From positions 1 to 64,000 of the forward strand of contig CALTUD010000017.1 in assembly GCA_943912335.1 (NCBI GenBank): a stretch of 64,000 nucleotides of DNA. Direction: 5' to 3'. Below the pieces are notes generated by a model that ran no database searches, was not told the origin of the DNA, and was given only the letters and a program-made list of their open reading frames with translations. Origin of the DNA: an uncultured Acetobacteraceae bacterium (lineage in GTDB: Bacteria > Pseudomonadota > Alphaproteobacteria > Acetobacterales > Acetobacteraceae). How positions within the stretch are numbered: the first letter of the stretch is position 1; every line of letters starts with the position of its first letter. The translations under genes and the position numbers were made by a program. Of this stretch, positions 23,781-32,354 are shown one piece after another.

Positions 23781-25151
23781 ATGGCGTCACGTCAATCTTT
23801 GTCGCGCCCCTTGTCGCGCCATGGCGCGATCCTGCCGGCGCTGACGGCGGGCGTTCTGCTGCTGGGCGGCTGTTCGCAGCTTCCCTGGGGGAGCGACTCC
23901 GGGACGGGTGCGCAGCCGGCCCCGGTGGTGACGGATAACGGCGCGATGACCGCGCCGCCGATCGGCCAGCCCGTTCTGCCGCCTCCGGGTCCCGTCGTTC
24001 CGCCGGGGCCGAAAGTGGGGATTCTGCTGCCCTTGAGCGGGCCGAATGGCGGGCTGGGGGCGAGCATGCTGCGCGCGGCGCGTCTGGCCGTGGCGGCGCC
24101 GGGATCGCCGGTTCTGGACACGCACGACACGGCGGCGATGGGTGGCGACGCGGCTGCGCGTGCCGCCGTGCAGTCGGGCGACAAGATGATCCTGGGGCCG
24201 CTGACCTCGGGCGAGACCGCCATCGTGGCGCCGGTCGCGCGAAGCGCCGGGATTCCGGTTCTGGCCTTTACCAGCGACGTGACCCAGGCGGGTCCGGGCG
24301 TGTGGGTGATGGGGGAGACGCCGGAACAGCAGGTGCGCCGTCTGGTTCTGGCGGCCAAGGCGGACAACCGGACGCGGATCGCAGCGCTTCTGCCAGGCAA
24401 CGGGTTCGGCGACGCCTTGGCGACGGCACTGACCAAGGCCTGCGCCGATGCCGGCCTGCCCGCGCCGACCATCCTGACTCATGCGCCCGACAAGGACAGC
24501 ATCGAGTCGACCATGAAGCAGCTGACCGATTACGCCACGCGCCGATCCGCGGCCGACCAGGCCGCTGCTGCGAATCCGGAAACGGGGGCGGACAAGGCGC
24601 CCGCGCCGATGCTGCCGACGCTGGCGCCGATCATGAAGGCGCCGAAGCCCGTGGCCGCTGCCGCCCCGCCGATGGCGCCGCCGCCGTTCGACGCGCTGTT
24701 GCTGGGCGATACGGGGCTACAACTCCAGTATGTGATTTCTGCCCTGAACGAGACCGGGGTGGACTCCGCGCATGTGCGGATCATGGGGCCGGGGCTGTGG
24801 GGGGCGTTCGCCTCCAAGCTGCGGGCGCTGGCGGGGGCGTGGTTCGCGGCGCCGGATCCGCAGGCCCGTGTCGGGTTCGTGCAGCAGTACCGGGCGGCCT
24901 ATGGCCAGTCGCCGAAGCCTCTGGCCGATCTGACCTACGACGCGGCAGCGATGGCCCGCAGTCTGGCGGCGACCGGCTACGACACGGCCTCGTTGACACG
25001 CAAGGATGGGTTCGCGGGTGTGGACGGTGTGTTCACGCTGCAGCCGGACGGGCATGTGCGCCGGTCCTTGGCGATCTTCCAGATCGGGCCGAATGGCGGC
25101 GCGTCGCTGGTGCAGCCGCCCTTGGGTTCGACCTTCGCGTCGGGAAGCTGA
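23781..25151 (+). CDS. Penicillin-binding protein activator, LpoA-like lipoprotein
   Basis: This protein of about 456 residues has a lipoprotein signal (LPALTAGVLLLGGC, lipobox LGGC) and a periplasmic-binding-protein fold: KVGILLPLSGPNGGLGASML, MILGPLTSGETAIVAPVA, LGDTGLQLQYVISALNETG. This is the C-terminal domain of LpoA, which activates PBP1A in peptidoglycan synthesis; the TPR part of enterobacterial LpoA is missing, as usual in Alphaproteobacteria. A Pro/Ala-rich insertion (about residues 275-305) breaks the fold. It is divergent from rsmI. A GC-rich stem-loop lies behind the stop. Confidence 0.85.
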   Translation: MASRQSLSRPLSRHGAILPALTAGVLLLGGCSQLPWGSDSGTGAQPAPVVTDNGAMTAPPIGQPVLPPPGPVVPPGPKVGILLPLSGPNGGLGASMLRAARLAVAAPGSPVLDTHDTAAMGGDAAARAAVQSGDKMILGPLTSGETAIVAPVARSAGIPVLAFTSDVTQAGPGVWVMGETPEQQVRRLVLAAKADNRTRIAALLPGNGFGDALATALTKACADAGLPAPTILTHAPDKDSIESTMKQLTDYATRRSAADQAAAANPETGADKAPAPMLPTLAPIMKAPKPVAAAAPPMAPPPFDALLLGDTGLQLQYVISALNETGVDSAHVRIMGPGLWGAFASKLRALAGAWFAAPDPQARVGFVQQYRAAYGQSPKPLADLTYDAAAMARSLAATGYDTASLTRKDGFAGVDGVFTLQPDGHVRRSLAIFQIGPNGGASLVQPPLGSTFASGS

Positions 25152-25160
25152 GGAAAGACG

Positions 25161-25184
25161 CCGGCGCCTCCCTCGGGGCGCCGG
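25161..25184. terminator. Stem-loop between the convergent LpoA-like gene and a hypothetical gene
   Basis: CCGGCGCC (25161-25168) pairs with GGCGCCGG (25177-25184) around an 8-nt loop, between two convergent stops. No T tract follows, so it may be a pause or bidirectional end point. Confidence 0.5.
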
Positions 25185-25195
25185 ATCCGCCCTGA

Positions 25196-25558
25196 TCAGG
25201 CGGCGACGATTTCCTGCGCGACCAGAACGGGGCGGATGCAGGACAAGGCGGCCTCGAACGAGGCGAACGAGCCGAGGCGGTGGTCGCGCAGATGGTCGAT
25301 CACCAGCCAGCGCATGCCGTCTGGACGGATGACGTAGGCCGGATCGGCGTTCTCGCGCACCCAGACGGTGACGTGTTCGAGAATCACGGGCGAATCGACG
25401 GGCGTGCGCGGCGAGACGTCGACGTCGCACAGGCCCATGCTGATGCCGGCGTCGAGCCAGCGCATGAGATATTCGCGATGACGCGGCAGGAAGCGGAGCC
25501 GCAGCGGCACCACGTTCGAGTTGGCCGGAAGGTCGGTAAGCGAGGCGAGCGTGGGCAT
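25196..25558 (-). CDS. Conserved-looking hypothetical protein (120 aa)
   Basis: I do not recognise this protein. It has 120 residues of balanced composition: NVVPLRLRFLPRHREYLMRW, GISMGLCDVDVSPRTPVDSP, VILEHVTVWVRENADPAYV and IRPDGMRWLVIDHLRDHRLG. It is probably soluble with mixed alpha/beta structure and has no signal. The ATG at 25558 follows TGAGGGT; another ATG at 25576 is possible. The upstream region holds an inverted repeat of ACCCTCAGGGC type that may be an operator. It is convergent with the LpoA-like gene. Confidence 0.6.
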   Translation of the reverse strand: MPTLASLTDLPANSNVVPLRLRFLPRHREYLMRWLDAGISMGLCDVDVSPRTPVDSPVILEHVTVWVRENADPAYVIRPDGMRWLVIDHLRDHRLGSFASFEAALSCIRPVLVAQEIVAA

Positions 25559-25562
25559 TAAG

Positions 25563-25620
25563 GGACCCTCAGGCATCTGATCTCGATTTCGTGATCAAGA
25601 TTAACGGGGCCCTGAGGGTG
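25563..25620. promoter_or_regulatory. Inverted repeat upstream of the 25196-25558 gene
   Basis: GACCCTCAGGC at 25564-25574 is mirrored by GCCCTGAGGGT at about 25609-25619, flanking an A+T-richer stretch that includes TGATCTCGATTTCGTGATCA-like half sites. It may be an operator, a leader hairpin or a promoter; the sequence alone does not decide. Confidence 0.35.
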
Positions 25621-25707
25621 GGGGCAAACGGAATCTGCGGGACTCCGGGGCTGGAAGGCTTCGTTACGATTCCCGCCGCTGCTCTGTGGCAAAAAAGCAA
25701 TGTAATA

Positions 25708-26634
25708 TTACGATAGCGGTTGTTTCGGGTGCAGATGCTTGGGCCAGCGGCGGTGCAGCCAGAGCCAGCTTTCGGGCTTTTCGCGTATCCAGCCTTCGAT
25801 CACGTCGTTGACACGCTGGGTCAATTCTGCCTGGTCGGCGCGGCGATCGCCGCTGTCGGGCAGGGGAACCGGCGGCTCGACCACCAGCCTGAGACGCGCC
25901 GGGCCGATGCGTTCGACGTGGCCGGGAATCACCGGACAGCGCAGGCGCAGCGCCATGGCGGCGAGGGCCGGTGCGGTCATGGCGGGATGACCGAACAGCC
26001 GCGCCTCGATGCCGTCGTTCATCTTCTGGTCGACCAGCATGCCGAGCGAGCCGCCGCGCAGCAGATAGGCCAGGGCCGCGCGTGCGCCGCGCTGTCCCTT
26101 GGCGAACATCGGCACGTCGGCCCCGATCGCGTCGCGTCGCAGCCCGCCGATGGTCGCGTCGACCAAGGGGTTACCGGCGGCGCGGTAGAACGAGGCGAAG
26201 GGCAGTCCGAACGAGGCGACGGCGGCGGGCAGCATTTCCCAGTTGCCGATATGGGCGGAGCAGAACAGCACAGGGCCGCCTTTCGCCGCCTGCTGTTCCA
26301 GGATCTCGCCGCCGCGCACCTCCCAGCCGGGGCCGGACGGGGTGTCGCGTCGGAGGCGGCCGAGATGGGGAAATTCGCCGACGGTTCGGCCGAGATTCTC
26401 CCAGACGCCGGCGACGATGCGCTTGCGTTCGGCGGCATCGAGCGTGGGAAGGGCGAGCTGGAGATTCCTGTCCGCGACGCGGGAGACCGGGAGCCTGGTG
26501 CCGATCGCGCGGGCCAGCGTGCCGCCGAGCGTGGAGGCGGCGGCGGGCGGAAGGGCGCGGAGCAGGGCGAGTACGCGTCCGGCGGCAAAGGCTTCCAGGC
26601 GGTGCTGCAGCCTGATCCTGTCAGGGGTGCTCAT
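25708..26634 (-). CDS. Lysophospholipid / lipid A acyltransferase (LpxL/HtrB family)
   Basis: This 308-residue acyltransferase has the catalytic HIGNWE block near residue 130, then FYRAAGNPLVD, GGSLGMLVDQKMNDGIEARLF and a C-terminal ESWLWLHRRWP, which are the HtrB/LpxL hallmarks. It should add a secondary acyl chain to Kdo2-lipid A at the inner membrane. The ATG overlaps the lpxK stop (ATGA), so it is co-translated with lpxK and waaA; that context supports the lipid A role. The N-terminus lacks a clear membrane helix. Which acyl position it serves is not known. Confidence 0.88.
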   Translation of the reverse strand: MSTPDRIRLQHRLEAFAAGRVLALLRALPPAAASTLGGTLARAIGTRLPVSRVADRNLQLALPTLDAAERKRIVAGVWENLGRTVGEFPHLGRLRRDTPSGPGWEVRGGEILEQQAAKGGPVLFCSAHIGNWEMLPAAVASFGLPFASFYRAAGNPLVDATIGGLRRDAIGADVPMFAKGQRGARAALAYLLRGGSLGMLVDQKMNDGIEARLFGHPAMTAPALAAMALRLRCPVIPGHVERIGPARLRLVVEPPVPLPDSGDRRADQAELTQRVNDVIEGWIREKPESWLWLHRRWPKHLHPKQPLS

Positions 26635-27614
26635 GCGGGGACGATCCTGTCGAGCAGACGATCGAGTGCGCGTTCGTCCGACCAGCGGAGGGAGACACGG
26701 GCAACGGCGATGCCGTCGCGCTCGGCCGGAGACAGGCGCACGGCGTCCTTGGCCGTGGTGACGAGGGTGGCGCCCAGGGCGGCGGCATCCGCGCGAAGGC
26801 GACGGAGCGCGTCGGGTTTGAACGGGCGGTGATCGGCAAAGCCGCGCGTGCCGGCGAGATCGAGGCCTTCGCCGCGCAGGGAGAAGAAGAATTTCTCCGG
26901 CCGGGCGATTCCGGCGAAGGCGAACAAGGGTCGTCCGGCGAGGGTGCGGACGGCCGGGTCCATGGCGAGGGTCGCGCGCAGCACGGGAAGGCCGGGCGGC
27001 AGCAGAGCAGCGATGGGCGCGCGTTCGTCGCCGATGACGACGGCGCATCGGGCACGGGCGGCAGCGGTGGAGACCGGCTCGCGCAGCGGGCCTGCGGGAA
27101 GGAGGCGGCGATTGCCGAACCCGACCGCGCCGTCGATCGCCAGGATCGGCATGTCCTGAAACAGGCCGGGGTTTTGCAGCCCGTCATCCATGATCAGGAG
27201 GTCTGCGCCGGCCTCCACCGCTGCGCGTGCGGAGGCTGCGCGATCCGCGCCGACCCAGCAGGGAGCGATGGCCGCGAGGAGCAGGGCCTCGTCGCCGACC
27301 GTGGCGGCGTCGTGCCGAAGCGGATCGACGCGGATAGGCGTGGTGGTGCCGCGACCGCCATAGCCGCGCGTGAGGCAATGCACGCGAAGGCCGCGCGCAT
27401 GCAGGCGTTGCGCCAGATCGAGCACCAGAGTGGTCTTGCCCGCGCCGCCGACGCCGGCATTGCCGCAGCAGACCACCGGGACGGGGGCCTTCCAGCCGGT
27501 TCCGCGCAGGCGGTGCGCGGTGAGGGCGGCGGTGATCGGTTCGATCGGCGAGAGCAGGGCGCCGGCGAGGCGCGCCGTGGGGGTATCCGAGAACCAGAAG
27601 CCGGGGGCTTTCAC
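26631..27614 (-). CDS. lpxK: Tetraacyldisaccharide 4'-kinase
   Basis: This 327-residue kinase phosphorylates the 4' position of the lipid A precursor. The P-loop-like GNAGVGGAGKTTLVLDL (about 53-69) and the DDGLQNPGL metal-binding region are visible, together with LTRGYGGRGT. It starts at GTG inside the waaA stop (GTGA) and its own stop overlaps the next start (ATGA), showing tight coupling DUF374-waaA-lpxK-lpxL. It acts on the cytoplasmic face of the inner membrane. The length and motifs are normal. Confidence 0.95.
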   Translation of the reverse strand: MKAPGFWFSDTPTARLAGALLSPIEPITAALTAHRLRGTGWKAPVPVVCCGNAGVGGAGKTTLVLDLAQRLHARGLRVHCLTRGYGGRGTTTPIRVDPLRHDAATVGDEALLLAAIAPCWVGADRAASARAAVEAGADLLIMDDGLQNPGLFQDMPILAIDGAVGFGNRRLLPAGPLREPVSTAAARARCAVVIGDERAPIAALLPPGLPVLRATLAMDPAVRTLAGRPLFAFAGIARPEKFFFSLRGEGLDLAGTRGFADHRPFKPDALRRLRADAAALGATLVTTAKDAVRLSPAERDGIAVARVSLRWSDERALDRLLDRIVPA

Positions 27615-28912
27615 CGGCTTCGTTCCGGAAGCAGTGCGAGCAGGCTTTGTGCCAGGCGATCGGGAAGATCGTTGTCGCGTTCGGACAGGCGCTGTGCGGC
27701 ATCGGATGCGGCGTCGCGCTCCGCCTGGTTCGACAGCATGCGGTCGAGCCAGTCCAGCATGGCGGAACGGTCGGGCAGGATGCGGAGGGCGCCGGCTTCC
27801 GTCATCTCGCGTACGTCCTCGGCGAAATTCTCCATGCGCGGGCCCGCACCGAGCGCGCAGCCGAGTCTGGCCGGTTCCAGCGGGTTGTGTCCGCCACCGC
27901 GTCCGGCCACGTCGGCGAAACTGTTGCCGAGCAGCACGACCGGGCACAGGCGGTAGAGCAGGCCGAGTTCGCCCATCGTGTCGCAAAGCCAGACGGGGTC
28001 GCCCGGTTGCGGGATCGCGCCCTCGGAGCGGCGTGGCAGTCCGGGCGACAGGGCGGCGATCTCGTCGCCGCGCAGCGGATGGCGTGGGGCGATCAGCAGC
28101 AGCGCGTCGGGATGGCGTTCGCGCAAGGCCGCGTGCAGGGCGAGCGCTTCCGCTTCCTCGTTCGGGTGTGTGCTGGCGGCGAGCCAGAGCGGGCGATGGC
28201 CGATCAGGTCGCGCAGGCGGGACAATTCGGCGTCGTCGCAGGGCAGCGGTGCCGCGGCGCGCTTGAGGTCGCCGTCCTCAGATACAAGGGCGGCGCCGAA
28301 CACGCGCAGGCGCGCGGCATCCTCGGGCGAGCGTGCCGAGATCATCGCGAAGCTGCCGAACAGGGCGCGGCCGATGGCGCCGCTGCGGTTCCAGCGTGCG
28401 AAGGAGCGTTGCGACAGCCGCCCGTTCACCAGCGCCAGGGGAATCGCGCGTGCGCGGCACCGTGCGATCAGCGTGGGCCAGATCTCGCTTTCCACCAGCA
28501 GCAGCAGATCGGGCCGCCAGCGATCGAGGAAGCGGTCGACCCAGCTTGGCACGTCGAGCGGGGCGAAGCGGACCAGAACCGGCGTTCCGGCCAGGCGCTC
28601 TTCGGCGAGGCTCTGCGACGTGACCGTCCCTGTCGTGAGCAGCAGGGAGAGCGTCGGATCGCGTTGGCGGAGTGCGTCGATCAGCGGCAGCAGGGACAGG
28701 GTTTCGCCGACCGAGGCGGCGTGCAGCCAGACCAGCCGGCCGGGCGGGCGCTGCGTGTCGTCGCGGCCTGTGCGCTCAGGCAGGCGTTCGGCGATCTCCT
28801 TGCCGGCGCGCACCCGCCTGCGCAGGCTGAAGCGGAGCAGCGGAATGCCGAGCGTGCCGAGCAGGCCCCATATGGCGAAGGCGGCGCGCGCATCGGCCCG
28901 GCTCCGCGTCAC
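27611..28912 (-). CDS. waaA: 3-deoxy-D-manno-octulosonic acid transferase
   Basis: This 433-residue GT30 enzyme moves Kdo from CMP-Kdo to lipid IVA. It has an N-terminal hydrophobic stretch, LVWLHAASVGETLSLLPLI (catalytic Glu), LLVESEIWPTLIARCRARA, VNGRLSQRSF and a C-terminal SFADVAGRGGGHNPLEPA nucleotide-binding loop. The GTG start overlaps the DUF374 stop and its stop overlaps the lpxK start. Whether one or two Kdo residues are added is not visible. Confidence 0.95.
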   Translation of the reverse strand: MTRSRADARAAFAIWGLLGTLGIPLLRFSLRRRVRAGKEIAERLPERTGRDDTQRPPGRLVWLHAASVGETLSLLPLIDALRQRDPTLSLLLTTGTVTSQSLAEERLAGTPVLVRFAPLDVPSWVDRFLDRWRPDLLLLVESEIWPTLIARCRARAIPLALVNGRLSQRSFARWNRSGAIGRALFGSFAMISARSPEDAARLRVFGAALVSEDGDLKRAAAPLPCDDAELSRLRDLIGHRPLWLAASTHPNEEAEALALHAALRERHPDALLLIAPRHPLRGDEIAALSPGLPRRSEGAIPQPGDPVWLCDTMGELGLLYRLCPVVLLGNSFADVAGRGGGHNPLEPARLGCALGAGPRMENFAEDVREMTEAGALRILPDRSAMLDWLDRMLSNQAERDAASDAAQRLSERDNDLPDRLAQSLLALLPERSR

Positions 28913-29598
28913 GCGCCGGTGCCTTGCACGAGCTGTTCCATGGCGTCGGCCAGGATCGCATCCGCCTCGCTTCTGTCGGTTCGGGCGAGGTCGATCGGGG
29001 CGGAGCAGCGGATCGTGCCGCGCCCGAACGGCAGCGGCAGCACCATGCGGTCCCAGGAGCCGAGGCGCTTATGCGCGCTGGTGCGGCCGGCGCAGGCGAT
29101 CACCGGCACGCCGGACAGAGCGGCCAGACGCGCCGTTCCGGGTTGCAGCGTGCGTCTGGGGCCGCGCGGACCGTCCGGCGTGATGGCGACGAGGCTGCCG
29201 TCGCGCAGCGTGTCCAGCAGCACGCGCACCGCCGCTGCGCCGCCCTTGTCGCGTCCGCCGGTTTTCTTGGCGCTCGAGCCCGCGACGGCGCCGATCCCCC
29301 AGCGTCCGATGATGTCGGTGATCATGCGGCCGTCCCGGTGCCGGCTGATCAGCACGGAAACCCGCAGCGCCGGGTTGATGCTGTGGGCGCGCATCCAGAG
29401 TGCCGGGGTGAGCGGCAGGAATTCGTGCCAGAAGGCGATGATGACGGTGCGTCCGTCCTGGCCGGACAGGAACGGCCAGGATTCCGGCGGCACCTCGAAG
29501 CGCCAGCGCGTGGTGCGGAGCGCGAAGCCGAGATAAAGCCCGATCGCGCGTCCGAGCAGTCGATGCAGGGCGTCGCTGCGCAGAACCCGGCGGATCAT
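28909..29598 (-). CDS. DUF374-domain lysophospholipid acyltransferase-like protein
   Basis: This 229-residue protein has the DUF374 features: IIAFWHEFLPLTPALWMRAH near residue 55, LISRHRDGRMITDIIGRWG, and TPDGPRGPRRTLQPGTARLA, with PVIACAGRTSAHKRLGSWDR behind. The family belongs to the PlsC-like acyltransferases; the precise substrate in Alphaproteobacteria is not established for me. It precedes waaA with overlapping ends, which suggests a part in lipid A/LPS assembly. A parS site lies 12 nt upstream of its ATG, between it and aroC. Confidence 0.85.
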   Translation of the reverse strand: MIRRVLRSDALHRLLGRAIGLYLGFALRTTRWRFEVPPESWPFLSGQDGRTVIIAFWHEFLPLTPALWMRAHSINPALRVSVLISRHRDGRMITDIIGRWGIGAVAGSSAKKTGGRDKGGAAAVRVLLDTLRDGSLVAITPDGPRGPRRTLQPGTARLAALSGVPVIACAGRTSAHKRLGSWDRMVLPLPFGRGTIRCSAPIDLARTDRSEADAILADAMEQLVQGTGA

Positions 29599-29610
29599 CG
29601 CGTCCGACCT

Positions 29611-29626
29611 TGTTTCACGTGAAACA
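29611..29626. other. parS centromere site (ParB binding)
   Basis: TGTTTCACGTGAAACA is a perfect 16-bp palindrome identical to the consensus parS recognised by chromosomal ParB/Spo0J. It sits in the 37-bp gap between aroC and the DUF374 gene. No par genes, dnaA or oriC are in the window. Chromosomal parS sites usually lie in the origin-proximal region. Confidence 0.88.
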
Positions 29627-29635
29627 CGAACCCGG

Positions 29636-30709
29636 TCAGCGTCCTGTCTGGCCGCGATGGCGGAGCATGTGATCGGCGAGGGTGCAGGCGAGCATGGCTT
29701 CGCCGACCGGCACGGCGCGGATGCCGACACAGGGGTCGTGACGGCCCTTGGTGGAGACCATCACTGCCTCGCCGGTGGAGGAGACCGACGGCACAGGGGT
29801 GAGGATCGAACTGGTGGGTTTCACGGCGAAGCGGGCGATGATCGGCTGGCCGGTGGAGATGCCGCCCAGGATGCCGCCGGCGCGGTTGCCGTCGAACGCC
29901 ACCGCGCCGTTCTCCATCCGCATCGGATCGGCGTTTTCCTCGCCGGTCAGCAGGGCGGCCTCGAAGCCGGCGCCGATTTCCACCGCCTTGACCGCGTTGA
30001 TCCCCATGAGTGCCGCGGCGAGGTCGGCATCGAGCTTGCCGTAGAGCGGCGCGCCCCAGCCGGGCGGCACGCCGGTGGCCTCCAGAGCGATCACGGCGCC
30101 GACGGAGGAGCCGTTCTTGCGGATGGAGTCGAGATACTCTTCCCAGACCGGCACGGTGTCGGCGTCGGGGCAGAAGAACGGGTTCCGATCGACCGCGTCC
30201 CAGTTCCAGCGCGCGGGATCGATCGCGTGCTGGCCGATCCGCACCAGCGCGCCGCGGATGCGCACGCTCTCGCCGAGCACGCGCTGGGCGATGGCGCCGG
30301 CGGCGACGCGCATCGCGGTTTCGCGGGCGGACGAGCGGCCGCCGCCGCGCGGATCGCGCAGCCCGTATTTCCGGTCATAGGCGACATCGGCATGACCGGG
30401 CCGGTAGCGGTCGGCGATGGCGCCGTAGTCGCGCGAGCGCTGGTCGGTGTTCTCGATCAGCAGGGAGATCGGCGTGCCGGTGGTGCGGCCCTCGTAGGTG
30501 CCGGACAGGATACGGACCTGATCGGGTTCGCGCCGCTGGGTGGTGAAGCGCGATTGGCCGGGACGGCGGCGATCCAGGAAGGGCTGGATCCAGCTCTCGT
30601 CCAGAGGCAGGCCGGGCGGGCACCCGTCCACGACGCAGCCGATCGCCTCCCCGTGGCTTTCGCCCCAGGTGGTGACGCGGAACAGGTGACCGAAGCTGTT
30701 ATGCGACAT
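29636..30709 (-). CDS. aroC: Chorismate synthase
   Basis: This 357-residue enzyme removes phosphate from EPSP to give chorismate, using reduced FMN. The family signatures are present: FRVTTWGESHGEAIGCVVDG at the N-terminus, DYGAIADRYRPGHADVAYDR, YGLRDPRGGGRSSARETAMR and RHDPCVGIRAVPVGEAMLA near the end. The length is normal. It lies 26 nt behind fabI on the same strand, so fabI-aroC may share a transcript. Confidence 0.97.
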   Translation of the reverse strand: MSHNSFGHLFRVTTWGESHGEAIGCVVDGCPPGLPLDESWIQPFLDRRRPGQSRFTTQRREPDQVRILSGTYEGRTTGTPISLLIENTDQRSRDYGAIADRYRPGHADVAYDRKYGLRDPRGGGRSSARETAMRVAAGAIAQRVLGESVRIRGALVRIGQHAIDPARWNWDAVDRNPFFCPDADTVPVWEEYLDSIRKNGSSVGAVIALEATGVPPGWGAPLYGKLDADLAAALMGINAVKAVEIGAGFEAALLTGEENADPMRMENGAVAFDGNRAGGILGGISTGQPIIARFAVKPTSSILTPVPSVSSTGEAVMVSTKGRHDPCVGIRAVPVGEAMLACTLADHMLRHRGQTGR

Positions 30710-30735
30710 GGGAGAACGGGTGCCGGTGGTTCGGG

Positions 30736-31578
30736 TCAGTCCTTGATGGCGGCGATATCGGGCGCGGCCGGGTTCTTCATGCCGACGATATGGTAGCCGC
30801 TATCGACGTGGTGCACCTCGCCGGTGACGCCGGAGGACAGGTCGGACAGCAGGTAGAGCCCGGCGCCGCCGACCTCTTCCGTGGAGACGTTGCGCTCCAG
30901 CGGCGCGTTCAGCTGGTTCCATTTCAAAATGTAGGAGAAGTCGCCGATGCCGCTGGCGGCCAGGGTCTTGATCGGGCCGGCGGAGATCGCGTTGACGCGG
31001 ATTCCGGCGCCGCCGAGATCGGCGGCCATGTAGCGCACGGAGGCTTCCAGCGCCGCCTTTGCCACGCCCATCATGTTGTAGTGCGGCATCACGCGCTCGG
31101 CGCCGAGATAGCTCAGCGTGAGCAGCGAGCCGCCCGGCTGCATCAGCGCGCTGGCGCGGCGCGACACGGCGGTGAAGGAGAAACAGGAAATGTCCATCGC
31201 CTGCAGGAAGGCGTCGCGCGGGGTGTCGAGATAGCGGCCGCGCAGATACTGCTTGTCGGCCCAGCCGATCGCGTGGACCAGGAAGTCGAGCTTCCCCCAC
31301 TTGGCTTCGATCTGGGCGAACGTCTCGTCGATGGCGGCGTCGTCGCTGACGTCGCAGGGCAGGACGATGTCCGAGCCGATGCTCTCGGCGAGCGGACGCA
31401 CGCGCTTTTCCAGCGCCTCGCCCTGGAAGGTGAAGGCCACCTCTGCGCCCTGGAGCGCGCAGGCCTGCGCGATCGCCCAGGCGATGGAGCGGTTGTTGGC
31501 GACGCCCATGACGAGACCGCGCTTGCCCTGCATCAGGGTGCCTCGGGCGGGAAGTGCGGTGGTGTTGCCCTCTGACAT
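30736..31578 (-). CDS. fabI: Enoyl-[acyl-carrier-protein] reductase (NADH), FabI type
   Basis: This 280-residue short-chain dehydrogenase carries out the last step of each fatty acid elongation cycle. It has the FabI cofactor region LVMGVANNRSIAWAIAQ, the FLVHAIGWADK block and the catalytic Tyr-X6-Lys (HYNMMGVAKAALE), then GPIKTLAASGIGDF. The ATG at 31578 has GGAACGAG before it; an ATG at 31533 preceded by GAGG fits the usual FabI start too. It is divergent from pdxH across 176 bp. Confidence 0.95.
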   Translation of the reverse strand: MSEGNTTALPARGTLMQGKRGLVMGVANNRSIAWAIAQACALQGAEVAFTFQGEALEKRVRPLAESIGSDIVLPCDVSDDAAIDETFAQIEAKWGKLDFLVHAIGWADKQYLRGRYLDTPRDAFLQAMDISCFSFTAVSRRASALMQPGGSLLTLSYLGAERVMPHYNMMGVAKAALEASVRYMAADLGGAGIRVNAISAGPIKTLAASGIGDFSYILKWNQLNAPLERNVSTEEVGGAGLYLLSDLSSGVTGEVHHVDSGYHIVGMKNPAAPDIAAIKD

Positions 31579-31754
31579 CGCGATCTCGTTCCAGGATCAA
31601 GGGGGTGGGATGCTGCGCTCGTGGTCGCACACCGCTCCAACCCCGACAAGAGCCGGTGCCGTTTCGGGCCGCGCGGGTGCCGCCGCACCGGGCCCTTGGC
31701 GCATGCTCCGGCGCGGCGCACAGTCGTGCCCGACCCTTCACGGATGGATGCTGT

Positions 31755-32354
31755 ATGCCCGACGCGGCTCTCGATCCTTCCCGCGACCCGTTCGAGCTGT
31801 TCGAGGAATGGCTGGCCGAGGCGCGGGAAAGCGAACTGAACGATTCCAATGCTATGGCTCTGGCGACGGCCTCGCCGGGCGGCATTCCGTCCGTGCGCAT
31901 GGTGCTGCTGAAGGGCTGCGACCGGCGCGGCTTCGTCTTCTATACCAACAAGCAGAGCCGCAAGGCGTCGCAGCTTGCCGCCCATCCGGCCGCAGGGCTT
32001 CTGTTCCACTGGAAGTCGCTGCGCCGTCAGGTGCGGATCGAAGGCGTGATCGAGGACGTGACCGACGCCGAGGCGGACGCCTATTTCAACAGCCGTGCCC
32101 GCATCTCGCGCCTGGGCGCGCATGCCTCCGACCAGTCCCGGCCTTTGCCCGATCGCGCCGTGCTGGAGCGTCGACTGGCCGAGTACGACGCGCGCTATCC
32201 CGGCGACACGGTGCCGCGTCCGCCGCATTGGTCGGGGTATCGCGTGATCCCCGACATGATCGAATTCTGGCAGGACATGCCGCATCGTTTGCACGACCGT
32301 GTCGTTTATCGCCGTGACGGCGAAAGCTGGTCCAGCGAGAGGCTTTATCCATGA
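31755..32354 (+). CDS. pdxH: Pyridoxamine/pyridoxine 5'-phosphate oxidase
   Basis: This 199-residue FMN enzyme makes pyridoxal 5'-phosphate. Family blocks are DPFELFEEWLAEARESELND, the FMN-binding SVRMVLLKGCDRRGFVFYTN, SRKASQLAAHPAAGLLFHW, RQVRIEG and a C-terminal PPHWSGYRVIPDMIEFWQ. The stop overlaps the next ATG (ATGA). It lies divergent from fabI. The length matches the family. Confidence 0.95.
   Translation: MPDAALDPSRDPFELFEEWLAEARESELNDSNAMALATASPGGIPSVRMVLLKGCDRRGFVFYTNKQSRKASQLAAHPAAGLLFHWKSLRRQVRIEGVIEDVTDAEADAYFNSRARISRLGAHASDQSRPLPDRAVLERRLAEYDARYPGDTVPRPPHWSGYRVIPDMIEFWQDMPHRLHDRVVYRRDGESWSSERLYP

Noticed and set aside
23761..23790. GTG at 23790 as the rsmI start
   Set aside because: It would overlap the divergent lipoprotein start at 23781; the ATG at 23760 gives a normal-length protein without overlap.
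29599..29635. A replication origin near the parS site
   Set aside because: No DnaA-box cluster, A+T-rich unwinding zone, dnaA, gidA or parAB was found anywhere in the window; only one near-match to a DnaA box (TTATCCAC near 63225).
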